The notes beneath the pieces were generated by a model. It saw only the letters and a program-made list of their open reading frames with translations, was not told the DNA's origin and did no database searches. Positions 47,553 through 56,404 of a stretch of 64,000 bases of DNA are shown here, one piece after another. A program made the position numbers and the translations under genes. The stretch lies in the NCBI GenBank assembly GCA_963717195.1, contig CAVQVR010000009.1, positions 310,001-374,000 of the forward strand, written 5' to 3'. Numbering within the stretch: position 1 is the stretch's first letter; every line of letters begins with the position of its first letter. Source of the stretch: JACDAE01 sp963717195 (GTDB lineage: Bacteria > Chloroflexota > Ktedonobacteria > Ktedonobacterales > Ktedonobacteraceae).

Positions 47553-47561
47553 TGGTATCAT
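47553..47561 (+). promoter_or_regulatory. Candidate extended -10 of cinA
   Basis: TGG followed by TATCAT (47556-47561), with TTGATG 15 bases upstream. About 90 bases before the cinA ATG. Confidence 0.4.
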
Positions 47562-47649
47562 AGAGGGCACGGGGGGCAGGTGCGGCCTGCTCTCTATTCT
47601 ACAGCAATCGGAGATACTTTGTCTCTATTACTTTTGGGAGATGGTAAGC

Positions 47650-48876
47650 ATGCGAGCGGAAATACTTTCCTGTGGTACCGAATTATTGTTGGGCCATATT
47701 ACTGATACCAATGCCACGTATCTTGCTCAGAGCCTGGCTCCTCTGGGCATTGATCTCTATTTTGTTTCGCAGGTAGGAGACAATCAGGGGCGTATCGTTG
47801 AGACGTTGAGACGAGCATGGGAGCGCTCAGAACTGATCATTATGACTGGGGGCCTGGGGCCAACCGAGGATGATCTGGCACGCGAGTCGATCAGTGCTCT
47901 CATGGGCGAGACAATGGAGGTTGATCCAGAACTGGAAGCCGAGCTACGCGCAAAGTTCGCTCGTATGGGCGCACAGATGCCTGAGCGAAATGTGAAGCAA
48001 GCTACACTCATTCCTTCAGCGCAGGTGTTGCCAAATCCAATTGGGACTGCTCCAGGCTGGTGGGTTGAGAAAGAGGGACGCACTATCGTCGCGATGCCGG
48101 GCGTACCCAGAGAAATGTATCGTATGTGGCAGGAGCGGGCTATTCCCAGGCTACAGCCCTTTTTAGGTGGCAGCATCTTCACGCGCATTCTACGCGTGAT
48201 AGGCCTGGGCGAATCGACAGTGGAGGAGCGCGTCAGTTCGTTACTGCATAGCAATAATCCCACCATTGCAACCTATGCCAAGGATGATGCGATTGATGTA
48301 CGTATCACCGCGAAGGCAAACAGTATAGAGGAAGCTGAGCGGTTGGTAGTAGCAATGGAAGTTGATGCTCGTCAGATGCTTGGAAGTTCTGTCTTTGGTG
48401 TAGATCGTGATACATTGGCAAGCGTTGTCGGTCGCCTTTTGCAAGAACGTCATCAGACATTAGGCGTGATGGAGTCGCTTACTGGTGGTCTGTTATCGAG
48501 TGTCATTACGGATGTGAGTGGTAGCTCCGCATATTTTCTAGGCGGCCTGGTCGCCTATAGTGCCGAGCTGAAAGCTCAGATGGGTGTGCCACGTGAAATA
48601 CTAGAGCAACATGGTACTGTGAGCAAAGAGACGGCAATTGCAATGGCACATGCTGTACGAGGGTACCTGGGTGCAGATGTTGGCCTGGGTATTACTGGCG
48701 TAGCTGGCCCTGATCCATTGGAGGGAAAGCCAGTCGGTACCGTCTATATTGCGGTGGAAGGACCAGAAGGAAGCATCACTACCGATAACGCTGGCCGGCG
48801 CGTGACACGTAGTGATAACAAGCGCCTTTCTGTGTATGCTGCACTCAACCTGCTGAGACGCTTCCTGGCATCGTAG
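47650..48876 (+). CDS. cinA: CinA-like protein (competence/damage-inducible; MoCF-type plus PncC-type domains)
   Basis: The start is the ATG at 47650 (MRAEILSCGTELLLG), 9 bases after GGGAG; an ATG at 47641 sits directly on that site. The 408-residue protein has an N-terminal MoCF-like domain (GDNQGRIVETL, TGGLGPTEDDLARE, GWWVEKEGRTIVAMPGVP). The C-terminal CinA domain has MESLTGGLLSSV, SSAYFLGGLVAYS and GVAGPDPLEGKPVGTVY. Full-length CinA proteins act as NMN deamidase and/or ADP-ribose pyrophosphatase in pyridine nucleotide recycling. The usual ESCTGG reads ESLTGG here. Confidence 0.92.
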   Translation: MRAEILSCGTELLLGHITDTNATYLAQSLAPLGIDLYFVSQVGDNQGRIVETLRRAWERSELIIMTGGLGPTEDDLARESISALMGETMEVDPELEAELRAKFARMGAQMPERNVKQATLIPSAQVLPNPIGTAPGWWVEKEGRTIVAMPGVPREMYRMWQERAIPRLQPFLGGSIFTRILRVIGLGESTVEERVSSLLHSNNPTIATYAKDDAIDVRITAKANSIEEAERLVVAMEVDARQMLGSSVFGVDRDTLASVVGRLLQERHQTLGVMESLTGGLLSSVITDVSGSSAYFLGGLVAYSAELKAQMGVPREILEQHGTVSKETAIAMAHAVRGYLGADVGLGITGVAGPDPLEGKPVGTVYIAVEGPEGSITTDNAGRRVTRSDNKRLSVYAALNLLRRFLAS

Positions 48877-48947
48877 AGGCGTGAGCTTGCTTGCGCCCGG
48901 CCCTGGGAACTCATATTAAAAAAAGACAACCGAGAAGAGGAGGTTCT

Positions 48948-49796
48948 ATGACTGATAAGAACGTTTGGTTTATTACCGGCGCAGGCCGTGGAATGGGCGT
49001 CGACCTTGCTAAGGCCGCTCTGGCCGCCGGGAATGCGGTTGTCGCAACTGGCCGCAACAGCAATACGGTCACGAAGGCTGTAGGTGAGGCCGACAACTTG
49101 CTGGTTGTCAAGCTAGACATTACCAGGCCTGAGGATGCTCAGGCAGCTGTGAAGGCAACCGTCGATCGATTTGGCCACATCGATGTCCTCGTCAACAACG
49201 CAGGCAACTTCTATGCCGGGTTCTTTGAAGAGATCACCCCGCAGGATTTCCGGGCACAGGTCGAGACCCTTCTGTTCGGCCCGCTGAACGTCACTCGCGC
49301 CGTGCTGCCCGTCATGCGTGCCCAGCGCTCAGGGGTTATCGTGACGATCTCCTCGACTGCTGGCATCAGCGGAGGCGAGTTCCTCACCGCTTACGCGGCG
49401 TCGAAGTTCGGCGTTGAAGGCTGGATGGAGTCTCTAACCCCTGAGGTCGCGCCTTTCGGCATCCGCACGATGCTTGTCGAGCCCGGTTTCTTCCGCACGG
49501 AACTGCTCACGCCGGAGTCGACGAACTACGCCAAGCCCACGATCGAGGATTACGTCGAGAAGACTAAGCAGACCGTCACTGCGTGGAGCAGCATGAACGG
49601 CAAGCAAGGTGGTGACCCCTCCAAGCTCGCCAAGGCGCTGGTTCAACTGGCGAGCCAGAACGAGCCACCGCTGCGCTGGGCTGCCGGTGCCGACGCCGTC
49701 GAAGACCTGGAACAAAAGGCCCAGCGTTTGCTTGCCCAGGCCGACGCCTACCGGGAACTGTCGTCGTCGCTCGCGCACGACGACACAAACGCCTGA
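48948..49796 (+). CDS. Short-chain dehydrogenase/reductase
   Basis: The start is the ATG at 48948, after GAGGAGG. The 282-residue SDR of classical type has WFITGAGRGMGVDLA (cofactor glycine motif), DITRPEDAQ, NNAGNFYAG (an NNAG variant), the Ser-Tyr-Lys catalytic set in SSTAGISGG and YAASKFGVEG, and VEPGFFRTEL. It is NADP(H)-dependent; substrate unknown. GC and codon use rise sharply here compared with cinA, which suggests acquisition from a high-GC, actinobacterium-like donor. A near-perfect hairpin at 49818-49846 follows the stop. Confidence 0.93.
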   Translation: MTDKNVWFITGAGRGMGVDLAKAALAAGNAVVATGRNSNTVTKAVGEADNLLVVKLDITRPEDAQAAVKATVDRFGHIDVLVNNAGNFYAGFFEEITPQDFRAQVETLLFGPLNVTRAVLPVMRAQRSGVIVTISSTAGISGGEFLTAYAASKFGVEGWMESLTPEVAPFGIRTMLVEPGFFRTELLTPESTNYAKPTIEDYVEKTKQTVTAWSSMNGKQGGDPSKLAKALVQLASQNEPPLRWAAGADAVEDLEQKAQRLLAQADAYRELSSSLAHDDTNA

Positions 49797-49817
49797 CCCA
49801 ACACGAACCCGCTGGTT

Positions 49818-49846
49818 GGGCTGCCGAACGTCCGTTCCGGTAGCCC
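49818..49846 (+). terminator. Hairpin after the SDR gene
   Basis: GGGCTGCCGAACG pairs with CGTTCCGGTAGCCC with one mismatch and one bulge, 21 bases after the stop. No long T-run follows. Confidence 0.45.
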
Positions 49847-50021
49847 GATCCCATTGCCTCGCGACTTAGCGTGCGATCGCCTGAAACTACAGAATGGACG
49901 CAAAATGGTGTTTGACTCTCCTCGTGAAATGTAATCAGAGGCTCGCATGCCGACGTCCATCAAGATCCAGAGGATGGCTCGGTTGCGTATCGCCGTTCTA
50001 TCAGCCATTACGCTGAAGCCT

Positions 50022-50053
50022 GCTCTGCTGAGGCACGTACCCCTCAGCAGAGC
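50022..50053. terminator. 12-base-pair hairpin between convergent genes
   Basis: GCTCTGCTGAGG (50022-50033) pairs perfectly with CCTCAGCAGAGC (50042-50053). It lies between the convergent SDR and GH54 genes. Confidence 0.5.
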
Positions 50054-50067
50054 ACCTCACCTCTTAC

Positions 50068-50093
50068 TGTCGTCGGTATGGAGGCCGACGACA
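50068..50093 (-). terminator. Hairpin after the GH54 gene
   Basis: TGTCGTCGG (50068-50076) pairs with CCGACGACA (50085-50093), 15 bases past the GH54 stop at 50108. Confidence 0.5.
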
Positions 50094-50107
50094 GAGTGTA
50101 GTTGCTA

Positions 50108-51175
50108 CTAATACCCGGCAGAGACGATGTTGGCCTGGACCTCATTGTCCGCCGCATCAGTCGGGTAGCCCGCTGTCATCACCCCTTCGAAGAAGGTTCC
50201 GACTGACCCATTGCTGTTGTCGCCGCCGGTTCCTAGCACAATGGCCCCTTCCTGGTGCATGGGCGAATAGCCACCCCGGTTGGGTTCCGCGCCGTTGTAC
50301 CAGGTGGTCAGGGCACCCGATTGCGCGTTGCCCCCCTTGATGGCGTATCTGTTCTTCCCGTTGTTCTTGACGAGGGCCGTGACGAACGCGCTGTGATTGC
50401 CCTTATTATTGAGATCGGACCCATTTCCTCCGGCAAAGAGCCCATTTTCCAGATCGGCCTGCACCCAGGGACCTGAGCCGGAACACGGCCTGAACCAGCA
50501 CTCAGTGCTGAAGTTGACCGAGTCCATGTGGCCGCTACCGTTGGCTCTGTTATTGGTCTCGGCGTTGCCGTAGTCGAAGCAGCACCTGTTGTTGACATGA
50601 GTACTGCTGGTCACCATGTACATCCCCTCCGGGGCACCATTCTTTGCCACTCCCGAGGTGGAGTCGTCCCGGTAGCCCACGCCCGCTGTCACGTAGAGTC
50701 CATAGACCTTATGACCGCCGACTGTGAGTGGGAGCGCGGCAGCGTTGGCACCGTGATCCTGCCCACCGTGCTGACCCGGTCCTTCGATGGTGAGGTTGTT
50801 GTGCCTCGCAGACTGGTCGTAGATCACCGTGATAATACATGAGGTACCAGCACAGAACTTGTCTTGCGCGGCGGCGTTGGCGTAGCCTCCCGCCGTGAGA
50901 GTTCCGATGTTGGTGGTCTTGGAATCCGACGCTCGCTTGACCTGGTACAGCGGTCCGTTGTAGGCGGAGAACAGCGCTCGCACCGTGCTATGTGCGGCGA
51001 CACAGGGGGTGCCAGCGGCAGCATAAATATCGCAGGGCAGCGACCCGGCTGCCTGGGTCGACACGCCAGAAACACTGAACGCACCGAGAACAATACCCGC
51101 AGCGGCAATAAGTGCCAGTACGGATCTCCAGCTGCGAGAGCTTAGAAATTGAGCGTATGAAGAAGATCGTTTCAC
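50108..51175 (-). CDS. Secreted alpha-L-arabinofuranosidase (GH54 catalytic domain)
   Basis: 355 residues. A signal peptide (about 1-43, LALIAAAGIVLGAFSVSGVS) is followed by the ArabFuran-catal domain: LPCDIYAAAGTPCVAAHSTV, YANAAAQDKFCAGTSC, HKVYGLYVTAGVGYR, CCFDYGNAETNN (with the Glu recalled as the family nucleophile) and GTGGDNSNG, ending VQANIVSAGY. The paired cysteines, including vicinal CC, are those of the family. The arabinose-binding CBM42 usual in fungal AbfB is absent. It would cleave arabinose side chains from plant polymers outside the cell. GC-rich, with an actinobacterial or fungal-like closest style. Probably acquired. Confidence 0.92.
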   Translation of the reverse strand: MKRSSSYAQFLSSRSWRSVLALIAAAGIVLGAFSVSGVSTQAAGSLPCDIYAAAGTPCVAAHSTVRALFSAYNGPLYQVKRASDSKTTNIGTLTAGGYANAAAQDKFCAGTSCIITVIYDQSARHNNLTIEGPGQHGGQDHGANAAALPLTVGGHKVYGLYVTAGVGYRDDSTSGVAKNGAPEGMYMVTSSTHVNNRCCFDYGNAETNNRANGSGHMDSVNFSTECWFRPCSGSGPWVQADLENGLFAGGNGSDLNNKGNHSAFVTALVKNNGKNRYAIKGGNAQSGALTTWYNGAEPNRGGYSPMHQEGAIVLGTGGDNSNGSVGTFFEGVMTAGYPTDAADNEVQANIVSAGY

Positions 51176-52145
51176 GTCCTTGTGTCCTTTCCACTATCGG
51201 GAAACAGTACAACTCCTATCATAATAAGCAGATCAGGTGTTCTCACAATAGAGGCTGTACGAAAAGTCAGGCAGGATGTTTTCCCCCCTGTATTTGACGA
51301 ATGCCTTTTCATTTTGTGTGAACATTGACAGGATGCGGTTGATTTTTTGCAATTCCTCCCTTGGGAAGACAGAGACTCTTCCTTGACCAGTTCCCTAGAA
51401 ATCAGCCTGAGAAGCCAGAACAGAAAAAATGCTCTCACCAGGATACCTGCTAAAACGTCAACAACGCGCATTCCATCATTTCCACCTGGGGATGTTTATC
51501 CCCTTTGCCAGCAGAAGAAACCTTCCCTCTTCCATCTCTGCACCCTGACTATTACGTAGACCAGGATACTCAATCGTTGAGGACATGCAACCAAAAGATG
51601 CCGGTGTCCTGTCGTAATGCCATCGAGCTGTTCCTCTAAAAAGCCTTGCATCCTTTGCTCCTTAAAGTGTAAGCGTTTGCAAACACGAAGAAAGAGATAC
51701 TCTGTTTTCGCTACTATAAGGCACCGCCATGGCATTCAAAATTGTTACGATAAAACCTTGCCAGTCCGATCACTGGCCCTGGTGAGTCTACCATGCTGCT
51801 CGTTGGTGTCATGACCGCTAAGCTATCTCTTGACACTGCCTCACAAGCATGGTCAGAGATATGTAGGCCAGTTGTCGGTCAAAAAACAGCCGGTTTTCCG
51901 GCTCTTGAGTGGCAACATTTGTTATTAACAAATTCGGCACCAAGCGAGCAGCAGCGGCCTGGTTTTATCGTAGCGTTATGGCGAGTTTGGTAGCAACAAA
52001 AACAATACTCTATTTATGCCAATGCTGTCAACCCTCTTTACAAAAACCTGGATTTGTGATGTTCTGGCAAGTCCTCTGCTGACCTGAGTAGTTACCTTAC
52101 TACCATCTCACGAGTACCGTTGGGTCTCCACTCTTTCTCCAACAC
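51176..52145. other. Intergenic stretch without a recognisable gene
   Basis: Nearly 1 kb of mixed composition. Short open frames exist on both strands (for example a minus-strand frame around 51240-51390) but none has a start with a ribosome site or a recognisable product. It probably contains decayed insertion-derived DNA. Confidence 0.4.
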
Positions 52146-52514
52146 CCCCACCCACCCATTTTGATTGTGGGCCACGGCAACAAGATGCTGCGCTTGGTGG
52201 CCCAGTATGCTGATGCCGTGAGTATTGGCTTTGGGCGAGGACTCGACGACCTACGCACAAAACTGGAGGTTCTGCGTGGGCATTGTCAGGCACTGAACCG
52301 TCCTTACGAGCACATCGAGAAAACCACGTTGTTTATGGCTCCCATGGTTCATGCTGGTCGCCTGAACCAGGACGGGCTTGACTATATCCGAGCTCTAGGT
52401 GAGCTTGGTGTCGATGAAGTGATGGTGCGCTATCCTGCTGATCCTGCGGCCTTCGATCTGCTTGCCACGGAACTGATCCCAATCGTAGAAAAAATACCGG
52501 TCGCTGAGCGCTGA
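52146..52514 (+). pseudogene. C-terminal remnant of an LLM-class (F420-dependent type) oxidoreductase
   Basis: The open frame begins without a start codon and reads PHPPILIVGHGNKMLRLVAQ, then HCQALNRPYEHIEKT and DGLDYIRALGELGVDEVMV. This is the C-terminal third of a luciferase-like monooxygenase, as in F420-dependent glucose-6-phosphate dehydrogenase relatives. About 200 N-terminal residues are missing and there is no start or ribosome site. It is a truncated relic in the accessory island. Confidence 0.75.
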
Positions 52515-53034
52515 AGAAGGGGAGCATGAATGGCATCTCCTCCTGAAGAGAATATGGTAAGCGAGAACGACCGACAATGGTATGAGAATATTTAGCCACT
52601 CGTTCCTGATACATAGTTTCTTGCACATTACACACTCCTTCACCCGTTTCAACACCCAGAAGAGTACTCTTTTGAGCAAGCAATCAGTTTATCCTGGATT
52701 GAAATGGTCTTCAGATAGTCTCTCCAGGTTAATATTAATGAACCTCTATTAGTCCTTCTTTACCTTTCCACAACTCAACTATCACCTTTCTATTCATAAA
52801 GTTTTTTTAGACTTAGGATGGTGAAATTTTTAAGACTCGGATAATGCACGTATCTCACTGCTTCTACGCCGTTTTGGTCTGGCGCTCTTGAAAATACACA
52901 GTAAAGCGTGTCAACCATCTGCTTTACCAAGGTGCTTACAGGCTGCACAGCTAGCAGAGATTCGGCTCAGCCGGGAAGCGGCTGAGCCAGATACACGTAA
53001 CCGAGGTGCATATGAGCGTTAGAAAGGCCCACAA
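52515..53034. other. Intergenic region upstream of the lectin gene
   Basis: 520 bases without a supported gene. The hairpin at 52964-52988 is the only clear structure. Confidence 0.35.
52964..52988. promoter_or_regulatory. Leader hairpin before the lectin gene
   Basis: GGCTCAGCCG (52964-52973) and CGGCTGAGCC (52979-52988) form a perfect 10-base-pair stem with loop GGAAG, 46 bases before the ATG. It could be an attenuator, a transcript stabiliser or an upstream terminator. It lacks a T-run. Confidence 0.4.
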
Positions 53035-54270
53035 ATGAGACAAATAGGACATGTTGAGAATCCCAGGTGGCGCATCCTACGGATCGCTATATTCCTCGGT
53101 GTGGTTGCGACCGCCGTCGCCATCTCATTGGCCGCACTGCACACAACTTCGGCTTCCACTGCGGGAAGCATATTGTCTACGAATCAGCAACTGTCGACCA
53201 GCCAGTACCTGCGTTCATCCAATGGCCAGTACACCCTCTATATGCAGACTGACGGCAACCTGGTTGTCTACGGTAATGGATGTGCTGTGTGGGGAAGCGG
53301 TACCAACGGAACGGGGAACAATAACCATCTCGCCATGCAGAATGATGGCAACTTAGTGATCTACACAAGCACCAGCAAGCCAGTCTGGGGAAGCGGTACC
53401 AACGGAACGGGGAACAATAACTATCTCGCCATGCAGAATGATGGCAACCTGGTTGTCTATACGAGTGCGGGAAAGCCAGTCTGGGCGTCAGGTACGTCTA
53501 AGGCAGATCGACTCTGTGCGCCAGCCACCATGTCGACCAGCCAGTATCTGCGTTCATCCAACGGCCAGTACACTCTCTATATGCAGAGCGACGGCAATTT
53601 AGTGATCTACACGAGCGCAGGTAAGCCGATCTGGGGGAGTGGTACTAACGGAACGGGGAATAACAATTATCTCGCCATGCAGAATGACGGCAATCTAGTG
53701 ATCTACACGAGCGCAGGCAAACCAGTCTGGGGAAGCAGTACTAACGGAACGGGGAATAACAATTACCTCACCATGCAGGATGATGGCAACCTGGTTGTCT
53801 ATACGAGTGCAGGCAAGCCAGTCTGGGCGAGCAACACCCCCATGGCTACTACGACAGGCAGTGAGTCCGCTGCAATCAGCTGGGCCGAGGGACAGATGGT
53901 ACACAACCTGTCCGGGTACTATTTGCAGTGTCTCAAATTCGTGTTCGATGCATACGAGATCAGTAGCAACAGGCATATCAATCTCCATGCGATGATTTCG
54001 CCTCAGCCTGCTTCGTGGTCGAACACATATCCCGTCCAGATTTGGGGACACTTCAATCATGGGGTGACCGGAACAGGAACCAATCCACCTCCTGGCGCGA
54101 TAGTGTTCTGGAAAGCAAGCAATGGCTCGGTCTCCGGTAGCCATGCAGCGTTGAGTATTGGTGGTGGCTACGTGATCACGACCGCCTACAACGGTAACTC
54201 GGACATCCACAAGGCCAGTATGTCACAGTTCCCAGGTGCAGTTGAACTCGGGTGGTGGCTTCCTGCTTAG
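53035..54270 (+). CDS. Secreted bulb-type lectin repeats fused to an NlpC/P60- or CHAP-like domain
   Basis: 411 residues. A signal/anchor segment (about 15-42) is followed by six mannose-binding lectin units with QxDGNLVxY, starting near residues 71, 102, 134, 184, 216 and 248. These form two sets of three, spaced about 32 residues, and the DNA shows matching 96-base near-identical repeats. The C-terminal domain (about 275-411) has Cys299 in YYLQCLKFVFDAY and His370 in GSHAALSIGGGYV, plus PPPGAIVFW. This resembles a Cys-His peptidase/amidase of the NlpC/P60 or CHAP type. It probably binds cell-surface sugars and cuts peptidoglycan or another amide. No ribosome site is obvious other than GAAAGG. 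Confidence 0.88.
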   Translation: MRQIGHVENPRWRILRIAIFLGVVATAVAISLAALHTTSASTAGSILSTNQQLSTSQYLRSSNGQYTLYMQTDGNLVVYGNGCAVWGSGTNGTGNNNHLAMQNDGNLVIYTSTSKPVWGSGTNGTGNNNYLAMQNDGNLVVYTSAGKPVWASGTSKADRLCAPATMSTSQYLRSSNGQYTLYMQSDGNLVIYTSAGKPIWGSGTNGTGNNNYLAMQNDGNLVIYTSAGKPVWGSSTNGTGNNNYLTMQDDGNLVVYTSAGKPVWASNTPMATTTGSESAAISWAEGQMVHNLSGYYLQCLKFVFDAYEISSNRHINLHAMISPQPASWSNTYPVQIWGHFNHGVTGTGTNPPPGAIVFWKASNGSVSGSHAALSIGGGYVITTAYNGNSDIHKASMSQFPGAVELGWWLPA

Positions 54271-54402
54271 TGTCTACGCTATTGCCTTACCATGCACAGC
54301 AGTTTGAGCAAGTGGGTATGGCAAGTCTGTCTCACAAAGAGCGTGCTCCTTCTTCTGAGGCCGGGCGTAGTCTCGATGCCAGTGTCGATACAGATACGTA
54401 GC

Positions 54403-54528
54403 TCACCTTTCAGGATGAGCCTCCCGATCAACCTTGCGCTCGTAGTAGTCCATGCGCTCCATTAAGTGCCGATACGGAAGATAGGCGACCAGTGCAAAAG
54501 CCACAACTCCTGCAAGGGTACCAGGGCG
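54403..54528 (-). pseudogene. C-terminal remnant of an unidentified membrane protein
   Basis: A frame ending at 54403 reads GTLAGVVAFALVAYLPYRHL and then MERMDYYERKVDREAHPER, one membrane span plus a charged end. It is cut upstream by a stop exactly at the TTATGCTAGTT repeat (54529-54539). There is no start codon or ribosome site. The family was not recognised. Confidence 0.4.
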
Positions 54529-55476
54529 TTATGCTAGTTCGCGCTTGACCCGCGCTCAATCGCTTCCGGCGACAGCATAAGGCGCTCGCGGCGTGGGGTC
54601 GAAGCACTTGTTGGGCAGTGCAGACAAGCCGTCACGCCCGTCAGCAGTCGAACACCGACCAGCAGATCTCGTTTCGCAACCGCTGATCCTCAAGGACGAG
54701 TTCGCGAATTGCATCGGGGAGCTGTTCGCGCTGCCAACGGCACTCGAGCTGGCCGGCACTCTCACCCTCGCATCCAGGGGCGGCCGCACGCGCGGCCTTG
54801 ATCGCGTAGGCCGCAGCACCGAGCTCGTGTGCAGCGACATGCGCCACCGCTGCGGCCTGGCCAGCAGCAAATGCGGCGTGCCGAGCGGCTCCGCTCAGCT
54901 CTCTTGCCGCAGCTTGGGCATGGCCAGCCGCATCGCGGGACTGAGACATCTTGATCTCGCCACGCGCCCATGCCCGAGTCTGCTCGATCGCCTGGCGGGG
55001 CCGCGGGTCCGAGGGCTGCACCGACTCGAAGAGGTGCAGAACGTGCTCTGCGCACGCGGCCGCCCACAAAGCCAGGAGCCGATGGTCGGAGTCCGTGAGC
55101 GTCCCCCCGCGGCGGATGGTGATGAAGCGGGGGTCGCGGTCTTTGGGGAGGATCATGGTTGTACCCGTCCTGTTGCATCTGCCCAACGGCTTGCATTACC
55201 GGCGGCTGGGGAGAAACAGGCTCGGAAACGGAAACCGTCGAAGCTCAGAACCAGGCTCCAAAAACGCGCGCTGTCCCAGCCGTCCGGTGCACGCTTTATT
55301 AGCTGGCTATTGTCCATAGATGTATTTATCCTTTGTGAGGGAGCACAGCAAAAAGAGACACAGTGTATTCTTATCCGCGCCGGCAAAGGATGCCAGCACC
55401 TTGGACAATTTACACGACTCTTGACATTCCGCCATTTCCTTCAGATCAAAGCACTGGCTTTCCCAAACTAGCATAA
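54529..55476. mobile_element. Possible 0.95-kb cassette with 11-base terminal inverted repeats
   Basis: TTATGCTAGTT at 54529-54539 recurs inverted at 55466-55476, both reading inward. The segment holds a high-GC immunity-type gene and no transposase. The left repeat is the point where a membrane-protein fragment is cut. The repeats are short, so the assignment is tentative; it could be a non-autonomous or decayed insertion element. Confidence 0.35.
54641..55156 (-). CDS. Putative immunity protein (Imm-5-like), orphan
   Basis: The start is the ATG at 55156 (MILPKDRDPRFITIRRGG). The 171-residue, Ala-rich helical protein has LTDSDHRLLALWAAACAEHV, RQAIEQTRAWARGEI, repeated AAxxAA helices and a final IRELVLEDQRLRNEICW. 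This is the pattern of actinobacterial proteins annotated putative immunity protein (Imm-5). No toxin gene is adjacent. GC is far above the window average, with frequent GC-ending codons, so it is a transferred gene. The opposite strand also has long open frames; the domain match favours the minus strand. Confidence 0.75.
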   Translation of the reverse strand: MILPKDRDPRFITIRRGGTLTDSDHRLLALWAAACAEHVLHLFESVQPSDPRPRQAIEQTRAWARGEIKMSQSRDAAGHAQAAARELSGAARHAAFAAGQAAAVAHVAAHELGAAAYAIKAARAAAPGCEGESAGQLECRWQREQLPDAIRELVLEDQRLRNEICWSVFDC

Positions 55477-55723
55477 GGGCCTACTAAGAAGTGGGACAAT
55501 GCTTCTCTTCATATGTTTATGATACCAGAAAACATACTTCCATGAAACCGATAGGCGGGTAACCTCCTCGTAGTTCATCCTATTCTCCCTCGTCGAGATC
55601 GCATGCCCCAGTTGGACACAATCTCGGCCTTTCGATGGTCACACTGTCTACAGCGCGAAAGCCGTCCCACTCTCGAAGCAGAGCTTGTAGGCACCCCTTC
55701 TTACTTTTCCTGACTGCCATCAC
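55477..55723. other. Intergenic debris
   Basis: About 250 bases between gene fragments. No coding frame recognised. Confidence 0.3.
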
Positions 55724-55813
55724 CTATGCGACTCCCCATTTTACTCGTGTACACGGATGATGCGATTGCTCCCAGAGCGCAGCCTTGATCTCTTCAAGAT
55801 CCGTTGACTGCAT
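55724..55813 (-). pseudogene. Truncated copy of a small conserved gene (inverted partner of 56046)
   Basis: An ATG at 55813, after GGAGAGGGG, opens MQSTDLEEIKAALWEQSHHP and then CTRVKWGVA before a stop. The first 24 codons parallel those at 56046 in inverted orientation, with mostly third-base differences, so both descend from a translated gene. This copy ends after 29 codons. Confidence 0.5.
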
Positions 55814-56045
55814 GTGTCCCCTCTCCATGCGAGCATTCGCCGGTTAGGTCGAGAACAAACAGGTGGTGGTAGGGGGCCGGTGGACGGAAGAACGTATACA
55901 AATCGACAATGATATCGGCCGCAAGCGTTGCGGCGCAGGCGGCATGAAAGACAGCAAACCCGGCATCATCGTTCTGCTCCCTTTGATCGGCTCTTTGTGC
56001 TCACCGTTGAGCCACCTGAGCCTTCCTCTCAATCAGGAGGCTGTG

Positions 56046-56290
56046 ATGCAATCAACGGATCTTGAAGAGATCAAAGCGGCACTGTGGGACCAGGCGTCTC
56101 ATCCGTGTACACGGGTATGTTGGGGAGTGGATCAGGTGATGTCCATCAAAAGGAGCAAGGGGAAACTGCTGGCATTGCTGCGAGGACGGAAATCGTTGGT
56201 ATCCTGTCGAAAGTGTGACCATTGAACGACCGAGGTTGTGCCAACCGGCGCGTGTGATCTCGAAGAGGCAACAGGATGAAAGTGAGACCA
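56046..56290 (+). pseudogene. Frameshifted copy of a small conserved gene
   Basis: An ATG at 56046, after AGGAGG, reads MQSTDLEEIKAALWDQASHP, then VMSIKRSKGKLLALLRGRK and a stop at 56225. Dropping one G near 56182-56183 gives LLALLRDGNRWYPVESVTIE and further open sequence, which looks like the true continuation. The family was not recognised; it may be an accessory gene of a mobile element. Confidence 0.5.
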
Positions 56291-56307
56291 AGAAGTCATC
56301 ATTTCTA

Positions 56308-56316
56308 TGGTATACT
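56308..56316 (+). promoter_or_regulatory. Extended -10 promoter of the aldo/keto reductase gene
   Basis: TGG followed by TATACT (56311-56316), about 90 bases before the GTG start. No clear -35. Confidence 0.4.
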
Positions 56317-56404
56317 AACTGCACTTGCGGAACAAGCAGAGTTCGGCGGCGCAAACGCGGAGCAAAATCGCGTCAACCATTCACTCAAAGAGAGGAGTTG
56401 AGAA

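Noticed and set aside
51240..51390. Minus-strand frame reading EELQKINRILSMFTQNEKAF
   Set aside because: It looks somewhat protein-like but has no start, ribosome site or recognisable family; too short to support as a gene fragment.
53289..53860. 96-base tandem repeats as a stand-alone satellite
   Set aside because: They are in frame and encode the lectin units, so they are explained by the protein.
55153..55386. Minus-strand frame upstream of the immunity gene (MDNSQLIKRAPDG)
   Set aside because: No family resemblance, no good ribosome site; probably chance within the cassette.
54593..55471. 292-codon plus-strand frame over the immunity gene
   Set aside because: Arg/Ser/Cys-rich with no domain; the minus strand carries a recognisable Imm-5-like protein, so this is a high-GC shadow.
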